Of a DNA stretch of 64,000 bases, positions 13,701 to 25,700 are shown in pieces. Below the pieces are notes generated by a model. The model did not search any database, was not told the origin of the DNA, and worked only from the letters and a program-made list of their open reading frames with translations. Location: positions 160,289,290-160,353,289 of the forward strand of contig NC_134834.1 of NCBI RefSeq assembly GCF_004210375.1, given 5' to 3'. Position 1 is the stretch's first letter, and each line of letters starts with the position of its first letter. Made by a program: the position numbers and the translations under genes. This stretch comes from Tachypleus tridentatus. Its lineage: Eukaryota > Arthropoda > Merostomata > Xiphosura > Limulidae.

Positions 13701-16700
13701 TTTTTGGGGTTCTAAAAAACCTCCTGAATTTCTGGTCAAGGTGTAGAAAGAATGATGAAGAAGACCAACTTAAACAGAATCCTCGAGATACCATTTTAAC
13801 CTGTTTCCTTTTTGCATGGTTTATAGCAGGTAATAGTTTTATGAAGGTGTCTTTATTATGGTTTAATGTGAAGTTGATACTGGTGTGACATGTTTGTCAT
13901 ATATTTTAAACATAGTTTTTAGCATGAGAAGATGCAAAGACAGAAATCTGAAATTCTGCCTGATTATAGGAAAAGTAGAATAAAACAGATGGGTAAGATA
14001 AATGACTTATATTTGGAAACCTCAGTTTCACAAAATTCATAAGTAGTGTTAAGCATTTCTCCAAATCTAAACTGAAAAGAGCTTTTATAATATTAAAAAT
14101 TGCAATTTATCAAATTTCTATAAAAATTGTCTTTGATTATGTGTACATAAATAAATAAATTACACTTGCATTTTATGTTAAAACTTTAAAAAAAAAATAA
14201 GAATTAGTAATTCTTGTTCTACTTGGTGAAACAAAATGAAATAGCATATTGTGAGGTTACTATTACTAAATTAATTTCATTAAAAATAAGCTGAATCTGC
14301 TGAAAGAGTACTTCTTGCTTTATTTTCACAGTTCGCTAGTACTATATTTCTTTTCAAACATGATTTAAGTACTTTTTGACATATAAAAACAACTGTTTAT
14401 GTTTTCAACAATGACATCAATTTATTTAATACTGTTTGCAGGAAGTCATGAATGTGAAAATGCATTTTATCAATTTTAAGAGAAAAGAAAAAATTCTGTT
14501 GTATACAAGAACACTTTTGTGTAAAAACTACAAACTATGGTGTTTGTACAAAATGAAGTCTACATTTGTTTAAAACACAATCTTCAGATTATTTTTCTTT
14601 TCATGTTTAACCTGTCTCACTCACTCTTTTCTGAGTGTGAGATTTCTAGATAATTCTGTGCATGATGTTAAAAAATACATGATTTTATAAAATCAATTGA
14701 ACACAAAGATATGATGCCCTATAACCCGAGTTCTTTCAGAAGGTGGACTTTTCTTTATCAAGGGCAAACTGGAAAGTTTAAATAATTGTAGTTATCTCTT
14801 ACTACGCATAAGTAAAAAACTAGAAGTTACTTTCTTTAATCACAATAAATTTTGAGATCATCAAGATTATTTCAGATAGTAACAGCTTTTTTATCATTTT
14901 TCATTTCTAGTCCATAAACATTTTGTTAACCATTTTTAAACCACAATTACCTTCAGACAGTTCCCAGTAGATATGCTTCTTTTATTCATATTTTTAACAT
15001 AAAAAACTTTAATTTAGAACTTTTCATTCTTTTACGGTGAATCAGACATGATCTAGTAATAAATGTTCCAGAGTATGAATCTGAGAGTTCATGTTTTGCA
15101 CATTGTTGCCACATAGAAAATGAAAGTTACTCCATGCACTTTGAGATTATGAGTGCATTATAAGAGTGATAGTCAAACTGGCTGTGATTTGGTAGATTTC
15201 TGGCATTTCTATTGTAAGACATGGTGAGGAAAATGTTGAAGTAGAGTATCAGAGCTGGAAATACAAAATACTAGTGCTAGTAGTAGGCTTAATCCAAAAT
15301 TGTATTGTCTGATTTGATGTTTTTGCTAAACCTTATTCAGTATTTGAGGCTTCTTTTATTTTAGCTGACTAATTGATAGAAAGCCCCTCCTCAAGTAATA
15401 AAATACTTTTTAAAACTGAGAGCCCCAAACACCTGGGAAATGCACAAAATCTCCAAGGTAAAATGTAAGGTGTTCAGAAAGGATCAGTGCAGAAATAAGC
15501 TTCAAATAAATTGCCCTTGTTATAATGGTGTACACTTTTGCCCATTTGTATATAATTACATAGAATAGATGTCTATTTTGTTAAACATAAGTTTTATGTG
15601 TAGCTTATGTTTAGATGTAGCTTAAATTGGACACTAAAAAGAATAATTTGGGAGAAGCAAATATTTTGCAAAATATGCAAAATCATTTACTAATTAAGCA
15701 CTTTTTATTACAAACTGAAAATGCTTTAAATGTATTAAGTGTTGCAGATTCCAAAATTATTTTCAGTGTCATAAGTTTTTATCCTTTTGCATTGGTTGGA
15801 AGAACCTGATCATGCATTAAAATACAGAATTTATAGACATCATAAAGTATTCAATTCATTTTATAAAAATATTTAGCATAATTTTAAAGTAAAACTTCTT
15901 CCTATTAAAAAATTTAAAATGATTTATTTCAGTTATATTTTGGGTCATCCTTACACTTAAATGCAAATCAAGAACTTCTGCTCCTTAGATTTCGTAAAAT
16001 AAAAATAGAAATATTGCAACTAACTCCTGCCTTTCTGTCATTATGTCATCATTAGAGATTACACAAATAAAATCTGAGATTTTTCAGACAGAGAAAAGTA
16101 TTTTCAGTTATAATGTGGAAATCACTTGGCACTTAGACTAGTATCTAGAAATAATATATATGTTAATGGACATACTTATGGAGTGTATATGACTGTGGTT
16201 TGTGAAGAAATACATGAGATAAAAAAATATTTTGAGATCTCCTGTCTTAAGGTATATAACGGATCTATCTTTATCAGGAATAGTCTTGCATTTAAAAAAA
16301 TGTAGTTGTTTTCACTTGAAAATAGGAAAATAACATTTGTATCGATTCACTTGATTTTGACTGATAACAGTATTAGTTGTCACATTTAGTGGTCATACCA
16401 TGAAATAGTATAAAGCACAGAATGTATGTTAAAATTGTACAAGACTAAGATACTAAGAGGTGTTTGTACAGTATGGACATAATATCAATATTGCTTTCAT
16501 AGAAGGTGACAAATGTCACTGAAATGAGATTCTTGTCAGTTGCTTGAAGAATGTTGTATAATTATGCCAAATGATCTGCCTATATTACTATATTTAAGGT
16601 ATGTTATTAATTGACATAGTTTATATGTATTTGAAAGCTTAAATCATATAACTACATCACAAAAATATCTATTGTCAAACTGTCCAACTTGGAAAAGATG

Positions 16701-19700
16701 AAAGTGATATTTTCAGAAATACAGTTTGCAAAAACCTCTTGAAAAATGTTAGATTTCTTAAAGGAAAGAAGGTGCTTGTAATCAAACATTTGAACTTGGA
16801 AAACACCTCTGTTTCCATAGTGAATAATTGAAGTTAGATCTTGTCCTCTCATTTAGCAATGGGAATCTAGTGCTGTTCTCATAGTGAGAACACAAAGTTG
16901 AGCTTGTCCTGACATCTACAAGCTGGAATGTAGCTGTTGTTCCTACTATGAGTTCACAAAATTAAATCTTGTTCACATATTTAAAGTTATGAAGTTATCT
17001 GTGTCTTCCACAACTAGAAGTAGTAAGTTATTTCTGGCATCCATTGTGAGATGCTAAACGTTAACTATGACCTACATATTTTGAATAAAAAATTATCTTT
17101 AATATAATTCTCTGTGCTTGTTTAGAATCTTGAAGTTAGCTCTGCTCCTGTGGTTATGAAGCAGAAATTTAAATCAACATCCACAATAAGAAACGAAAGT
17201 TTTTTCTGATAATTGTGGTGCATAAAGCAGAATAGATATGTTAAATTGTATCAATTAACTGATTGAAATAGATTTCTAAATTTTTTATGTGCACCAGTTG
17301 TGCTTCAAAAGATGACTTTTACATGGCTCTAAACTTTAAATTTCATAAACTTGTACTAATACTGATGCAATAAATTTTAAAGTTGGCTTAGGTTATGGTG
17401 TTTTATTTGTTAACTGAATGTGCACGAGGTCAATTCAATGGACTTATGATGTAAAGGAATGTTCACTCTAAGTCTGGATTTACTCTGTGAATCTACACAA
17501 AATGTGGCAATCTTTCCAATACAGTAACTTACTTTCATGCACAAATACAGCTATTCATGAACTGATTGCCCTCTAGTGAGCCTTGAACTCTAACCTAATT
17601 CCATGTGCATTCCCATGTTGTTTAGTTGTGTTTAAATTGATTCATCCCCTTTATTATTAAGTGCAGCACCTAGTTCTGAGCTTTTGAGTTCCTCAAATGT
17701 TTTGCAGAACAATTACATCTGTGATCCATGAAATTTTAAATTCAGAGGGCTCTATCAACACCTTCTCTCCCTATGGAAGAGGTTCTGTCTCATTTGGGAC
17801 TTTGTCATCACTGGAAGAATTTATCCCTCTGGGTTGTGCCCACATGTGTTCCTTGCATGGGTACTACAAATTCAGTGGCACCTCATCAGGGACCCCATGG
17901 GTGTGCAGATGTACCTTCCTTATTCTCTTCAGAGTGACTTCCACTATTGTGTTGTTCTTGCCTAACCAACTACCCATCCACATGGCTATATCATTGCAGA
18001 TGCTTTCTTATCACCATGAGGTTCATGCTGCTCCATTACACAAAATCTCAAGCCATTGTTCTCAGGAGGAGTTATGTATTCACATCAACCTTTTGGTATT
18101 CCTTGCTGTTCATCAATTGACGGATAATTTTCTCTCACCTCTGTGGGTCAAGACAGGTATGATTCATTATGTCAAATCAGCAGTTGTCTCTTACATCACA
18201 AGTTAAGGGGGAACTTGATTCTGATACTTGTCTCTCTTTACTCTAGATTTCCTCTTCTGGTCTCACAGCCATAAAATTTGTTTGTTGGCTTGTAACTTAG
18301 TGGGTGCCCTCAGTCTTGTTCCATATTTTACTTATGAGTGGTTCCAGGTATTCCAATGACTATGTTCCCAGTTGTAAACTCCCCAACAAGATACAATTGC
18401 CTCTCTTTTGATCCCTTTTGGTGTGGATGCTTGTACATGGTGAGGGAACCTCCCAGGGAAGGTTCTGTTCTTTCAATTTACCACCTCTGGGATCTAAATA
18501 TCCACCCATATGTTTGCTGTGCATGGTGACCTGTGAAGGGGAGGAGAGGATCCAGGTGGTTGAGGAGTCCAACCCTAACACACCACTTTGGCTTTGAATT
18601 CCTGCAGATGGGCAGTTTTGCGGTTGCCCCTTAGGGTCAATCGGCTGGTGTCTACTTGGGCTAGGGTCAACTAAGTAGCAATATTGGATGCTCTCAATAG
18701 GTTTTGTGCACATATATGATTCTGGTGTTTGGGTATAATACTCACGAAACCCGGTTATTGCTGCAGCATCCTTATTTGGCACTGTAGTGCATCCCATTGT
18801 AGGGCTCCATAGTGAGTGGGGCTAGTGGGCACTGAAATGTAGCTTCTTTGTCACAGATACCCATCTTTCTAACAATATAAATACAAATGGAAGACTTGAA
18901 AAAACAAATAATTGGAAAACAACCACGCATGGACAACTCTGTTGTACAGTCAATAATACAGCCAGATTCTACACCTCAATTTCTGATTCTCTATTCCTTG
19001 TCTGAGAAATTATTGGGCCAGATGTCTTCACTTTTCATTTACAAGGAATTATAGGGACTTGCTGGTTCCCCAAAGTCAGTAAAGAAGTTGTATTCTGGAG
19101 ACATTTTGGTGGAAACATCTTCACCACAGCATACCAAACCTGTCTTGAAATCAAAAGCTATTGGGAATATACCCATTGAGGTTACACCCCATGCGACTTT
19201 GAATTCTTCCAGAGGAGTTATAGTTGAGAGGGATTTAAAGAACATTCCAGAGTCAGAAATTTTTACTGGTTTCTCCAGCCAAGGTGTTACCACGATATGC
19301 CTAATTTTCACCCATAAAGATGGAATTATGACCCAACCAGTGTTCTGATTCTAATTTTTACATCATTTCATCCTCCTGCCACAGTCAAAGCAGGTTATCT
19401 GAACTGTACAGCCTTACATTCCTAACACTCTCAGATGTTTCCAGTGTCAGCAGTTTGGTCACTCAAAAACATCATGTTGTGGTTCTTTGGTATATGCTTG
19501 TTGTGGTGGTAAAGGCCACAGTGCTTACAAGTGCAATCTTGAACCACACTGTGTTAACTGTAGTGGCCCACACCCCTCTTACTCTATTTCTTGCCCTAAA
19601 TGGGTAGAAGAGAAAGAGGTGCAATGCTTAAAGACTGTTAATAATATCACCATCTCAAAGGCTCAGATATTATTGTCCCCAACTCTGTCTCGGACATATG

Positions 19701-22700
19701 CTGCTACACTCCATTCCACTACAGCAGTGGAAGTACAGACAGATCTTTCCATGCCTCCAACAAAGTTGTTTGCAAAACATTTTAAGAATCTTGTGCCCTC
19801 CATAATAAAAAAAAGTTGGCACATTTATATCTACTTCCATCTCTGTCCTTACCATTCCTCCCAGTGATTGCCCAGTTTTGCTTCCTTCAGGCTCAAATGT
19901 TTTCTCAGGTCTATCCTTTTCTGCAGCCCTGAAAATTAAATTGACCATTTGTTCACACCCTCAATCATTGGAATCTCTGTCCACAGACAGAGACCTGCTT
20001 ACCCAACCCAGAGCAGGGAAAGTCAACAGATCTTCTTCCAATAAAAGAAAAAAGTGTGGTTGCAAAAAGATCATCTCCCTGCCACATTCTCCTCCACATA
20101 AATAACAATGGCCAGACTGGTCCAGTGGAACTGTCAAGGTTTTCGATCAAATTTAGTTGACATTTAGGATTTGATTCATTCTTACCATCTCGTGTGCTTC
20201 TCCGTACAGGAAACATTTCTGAAACTTGCTGATACAGTCACCTTTTGGCAACTTTCCTTGAATAGAAATGACAGGTCATGTGATGGACAAGTGCATGATG
20301 CATGATGGGGTGGCATTGCTGGTTGTTCAGGGTGTGCCCACCCTGTTCGTATCATTTAATTCACCCTTGAAGGCTGTAGCCATCTGTGTTTCCTTGGGTC
20401 ATACCATCACTATTTGTTCTTTCTACCTGTCTCCTGAAGAGATCTATAATCAGTTAAATCTTGATGATTTAAATCTCATTGAGCAATTACCATCACCTTT
20501 TTTACTACTGGGGGAATTTAACGAACATAATCCCCTTTGGGGCGGTGCTAGCATTGATTGGGGGGGGGGTCATTTTGTACAGTATATGCTCTTGGACCAC
20601 GGCCTGTCTCTCTTCAATACTGGTTCTTATACTTATTTTTATGCACCTAGTCAGTCTTTTACTGCTATAGAACTTTCTATCTGCTTCCCCTTCACTTTTC
20701 ACTTACTTTTCTTTGAAAGTCAACAGTAATCAATGGGGCAGTAATCATTTTCCTACCATTTTGAGAGAGACTGGCCATGGTCGATGCCATCCAACCCATG
20801 TGCCTCAATGGAAGTTGGACCAGACTAACTGGCCTTCTTTCACCACTCTCTTAAAACTTGATCCTGCCATCATGTGTGAGCCATCGATAGATGACTCTGT
20901 GGCAGCAGTAACTGACTGTATTGTCCAGGCAGCTACTCAGTGTATTCCTCAAACCTCAACACATTTCCCACAGTATCCTCATCCTTGGTTGAATTCTGCC
21001 TGCCACATGACAAGGAAAGCTCAGAAACAGGCTCAGAAAATTCAAAAGGTTAGTGGTCAGGAAGTTGCTGATACCCAGTGCAACACCAATACTCTCGGCA
21101 AAAGCTTTTGTCATGCATCTATTGCTTCTGCTTCATCCCTCATCTTCTTAGCCATTAAAACATGGGCAGAATGATTGCCTCTTTCTTTACATGCTGATCG
21201 TGTCTATGACTATAATCATCCCCTTACTCTGGTGGAACTTAAACTTGTTCTTCATCGGTTTGGCAGTACATCAGTTGGACCTGATGATACTCATACTAGA
21301 TGGTGTGCCATCTCTCTCCTGCCTTTCTTGCTATTCTTCTGATTGTTTTTAACCTGATCTGACAGGAGAATATTTATCCCAATGTTTGGTGCTATGCTAT
21401 TGTACACCCCTTTTTCTAAACCTGCGAAGGATCCCAAGATTCCCTTGAAATACCATCCGATTGCTTTAACAATTTGTCTCTGTTAGATCTTAGAAAGGAT
21501 GGTTAATGCTCATTTTGTATGGCTTCTCAAATCAAACAACCTACTCTTATCCACTCGGTGTGGGTTCTGAAGACTGGGCTCCACCATGGACCACCTGATT
21601 CAACTTGAAACATCAATCAGGGGAAACTTTCTCAAATGACAACATCTTGTTTCTGTATTTTTTTACCCTGAGAAAGCTAATGATACAATGTGGAGGTATG
21701 GTATCTTATGAGACTTCTGCTCATATGGGTTGCATGGCAATTTACCAACTTTTATTAAATATGTTTAATGACTTGACAATTCCAGATCCATGTGGGTTCA
21801 ACACTTTTCCATTCTTTCTCACAGGAACTTGGAGTCTCTCAAGGCTGTGTCTTGAGTGTCACACTTTTCATTATAAAGATTAATGGCATCACTGCACAAC
21901 TACCCCCTACAATTGCAAATGGTCTCTTTGTCTATGACTTCCACATCTCATGTCAGTCATCAAATATGAGATACATTGAGCAGCATTTACAGACTGCCAT
22001 CAATCATTTACTGAGATGGACCACAACAAATGGTTTCAACCTTTCTCTCTCCAAAACTGTGTGCATGCACATTTGCCATTAACGGGGTATTCACACTGAT
22101 CCTGAACTCCGTATTAGAAGTTGTGCTTCCTTTGGTCCCTGAGACAAAGTTCTTGGGGCTTATATTTGACTGTAAGCTGACCTTTATTCCACACATCAAG
22201 CAGCAATGTGCCAAGCATACAAGGGCACTTGACATCCTCCATGTCCTTTCTTCCACCTCTTGGGGGTGGATCAGTGTTCCATGCTAAAACTCTATTGTGT
22301 CCTTATTCAGTCAAAACTAGAATATGGATCTCTGTTCTATGGCTCTACCAGGACTTCAGCCAAGAAAATGTTGGACCCTATTCATCATCAGTGGCTTTGG
22401 CTCTGCACAGGGGCCTTCTGCACTCCTCCAGTCCAGAGTTTGTACACAGATTCTCATGAACCCCCTCTACACCTTTGTTGTTTGCAACTGTCTTTAATAT
22501 ATGCTTCAAAACTTCAATCTTTACTATAGCATCCCACATGGGGTTGTGTTTTCCTTCCTCAGTGAGCCACACTTTTTCATAATAAACGGTCTGCCACTGT
22601 TCCTTTTAGCCTTTGTCTCCAGGTGCAGTTGGATATATTGGGTCTATCCTTGGATGACATAGCAGTATCCACAGATCAGCTCATCCCACCATGGCTAATA

Positions 22701-25700
22701 ACTATCCCCAAATGTGACCTTTCTTTGGGCCACCTGAAGAAGACAGATACTCCTGATTGGAAGTATCGCCTTCTGTTTGCCGAACATCTTTTGAACCATC
22801 CTTCCATTCCCATTTATACAGATGGTTTGAAATCAGATAACTCTTTGGGCTCTGCCATTGTTTGCTGTGATTTAGTTGTTGCACATTGGATCCCTCTACA
22901 AATTCTGTGTTTACTGTCAAATTGTACACCATTTCTTTTGCCCTGGATTCCGTGGATTACATAGAAGCTATGCAGTACACAAACTGTACTATTTATACCA
23001 ATTCACTTAGCTCTCTGTCTGGTATTCATGTGAACAAGCTTGCCAACACTGCAGCTAAGTCTCTCTGCTCTGGCACTATCACTGCTGTGCCTGTTTCATA
23101 CATGGATTGTGGTTCTATATTCAAGGATGGCTCTGTGCCAGTTAGCAGTCAACATGGAGTGAGCAACATGAAAACAAGCTTTTCCAAATAAAACCCTTTA
23201 TTGGACTTATTGGGTGTATTGTTTCCATAATAATTGGAAAGAGGATGTTGTCCTCACTAGACTACACATTGGTCACAGTTTTTTAACTCATTATTTTCTT
23301 TCATCTGGGATTTAAGCATCTATGTGTTGTCTGTGTGACACTCAGGTCACAATAAGCCACATTTTACTGTCCTTCCATTGTTATGACTCTCAATGAGGGC
23401 ACCATTTTAGACATGTTTTGTCCCAAGGTTTACTCTTAACGTTAGACAGTGTCACCATTGCTGGTGACACTGTCAACCTTACAAATGTTTTTAATTTTTT
23501 AAAGGCTATTGATCTTTTTAACACTATTTAAGTTTGTAATTCATAAATTAGACCTTTTTTATGATTTCTTTTTGAAGTACAACTAGTTTGACATGAAATT
23601 AGAAAATGGACATAACATTAAATAAATTAAATAACTCGAAACCAGAACTGCAAAGGTCAACTTCAGGTGTCTAATGCTGGTGTTTCTACTTACCTGTTAA
23701 TTATCCTTGCGAGTTACAACTATTCAACTTATGCTACAGAATGTCCTTTAAAACTAGTATTACTGTAGTTTCTCGCTTACTGCTGTACACTAGATATAAA
23801 AATTGGATTTTATGCTGTTTAAGTGTTAATTCATAAATTCACCTTTGTCTTGTTTTATCTTAATTCCTTTTTATGAATTTTAATACATTTACTTTACTTT
23901 TAACTTTTTATTAGATGTTTGGCACAGACAATCTATTTGTTTTGAGCCATAAAATGCCAAACCCACTCACTCTTTTGATCTCGAGTTCTGCATCCTTTAA
24001 TTTTAGCCATGGGTGTATTCAACCATGATTGGAAGGACCTTTATGCATATTCTAGCATCAGTTTTCTACCCTGAATAATTTCTCTCATACAGTCTGCTCT
24101 GGGATGGGTCCTTCTTGTGACTCCTTTCTGATTGGCACAGCTGTGGTTTATATACCTGTTGTTTCTTATTGAACAACTTCTATTACCTGTCCTTCCCTCT
24201 TGGTCTTTTCTTCAATAATCTCACTAAGTAGTGCTTCATCCTTCATTCCTACACACTAGTTTCACATGCAGCTTTTGTCTGGTCCCTTGAGAGGGGTTTT
24301 GGGACTATCCACACATTTAGCATCCCAGTTATCTCAAACTGTCAGTTCCTCATGTCTGTGTTTCAAAGTAAGTGGAGAATATTCCATTGTTAGTCTATTC
24401 TAAAAAGATTTTCCCCTTTCTCTCCTTCCTCTCTTGAGATATCTATTTTTAAATTATTGAGGGGAATGTAGCAGCCCTGTCATCTTTCATTTTACCATGT
24501 GTTTTCCTCTCCAGTTTATTTCACTTTCTTCCATACCCTTTATTTACTTCTGCCCTGATCTGGATTGTCACCTGTGTCCAGACCATACTTTACAGTGTTG
24601 TGTAATGCACAGCACCTTTCCTTTGCTCTCACTTCCATTTGTTTATCCAATAGAATCTGTCCATTTCTTGTGATATTCTCCAATCATCCTTCCTGGTTCT
24701 GTTCATTGGGCTATCAGTATTGCTTATTCTTCCCTTTCTCCTGAAATTTGCAAAGTTTTCTGTGTATTGTCTCATGTGATCTGTTACCTTCTAATGTCCT
24801 TGGCTGCTCATTTCCATCTTTCTTTGGAGGAGATTATCTAGAGCGGTGTTGGGCCCACTCCCTCCACCTTGGTGTTGTGCTACTTGCACGATGTAGCAAT
24901 TTTCTGCTCAGTTGGACATCTTATTACCTCTATAACCTTTCTCTTATGCTGGAATAACTCTTGAGTTAGTAAGTTGTTTTTTGTTTTTGTTTTATTTTTA
25001 GGGATCATCTTCATATGTTATGAGCCCTGCTCTGTGGAAGTGGTGCCTGTCCAGGTATACCAATAGGCAAAGGTCTATCATGCTTACTGAGGAGATGAGG
25101 TTTTCTACAAGACCACTTTCTGGTTCTTCATTGTGGTATATTTCATCGTAACTATGTTTGTACTGGACAATTTACTCATGGACTAATGTAAGTAAAGCAG
25201 AAAGAGATTGCTGCCCATCTCTAATGTTCCTTAAACTGCCAGAATTGGAAACAGTCTGCTTTTCAAAACAGACTTTGCACTTTCATTGCACTTTCTCCAG
25301 TGATGTGTTCTTCTAGACTAATTTGTTTCTTCTCCTCCAAATTTCCAGTTGAATATGGCAGTCCTTACCACTTCCCAGCTTCTAACCACTTGATGTAGTG
25401 GATCATGGAGGAATCCTCCTGAGTGTGCACAATTACATTCAGTCTAGAATAGGGCAGTGATGTTCTGCCTGTGTAGAAAGTGACTATCCTCGTGCTGTAG
25501 GTCTGAAGTTTTATTCTAGATGCCACCAACCCTGAAATGGACTTGCAGTTTGCTTGTCCAGCTTGTAACCCTCCCTCCTGACTAAGAACAAGTTCCTGGG
25601 CAACTGTTTGGGGAATTGGATCAACAACATTAAGTCCTCACATGTGAATGGCTGGGAATTTTCTCCTTCCACAGACTGGATGTTACATCCCATTTCAGAT

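Larger units (their letters stand above)
18414..23969 (+). mobile_element. Near full-length I/Jockey-type LINE, copy 1, with 11-bp TSD
   Basis: The direct repeat CTCTTTTGATC at 18403-18413 and 23970-23980 brackets 5556 bp. Order: 5' UTR to about 18886, ORF1, ORF2 (endonuclease, RT, RNase H, Cys-rich end), then a 3' UTR from 23532 ending GCCATAAAATGCCAAACCC. The RNase H after RT and the CCHC ORF1 suggest an I/Jockey-superfamily LINE. Both ORFs carry many stops and shifts, so it is immobile. The 3' UTR aligns well with copy 2 (46415-51624). It sits inside the DIRS-like element, in the sense direction of the host intron. Confidence 0.88.

Noticed and set aside
17697-18206. 169-codon open frame as a possible host gene
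   Set aside because: It carries DIRS-like RT/RNase H-region similarity and is part of the retroelement fossil at 17650-26500.
18360-18797. 145-codon - strand open frame
   Set aside because: Antisense to the LINE 5' UTR; a strand shadow of GC-richer transposon sequence.
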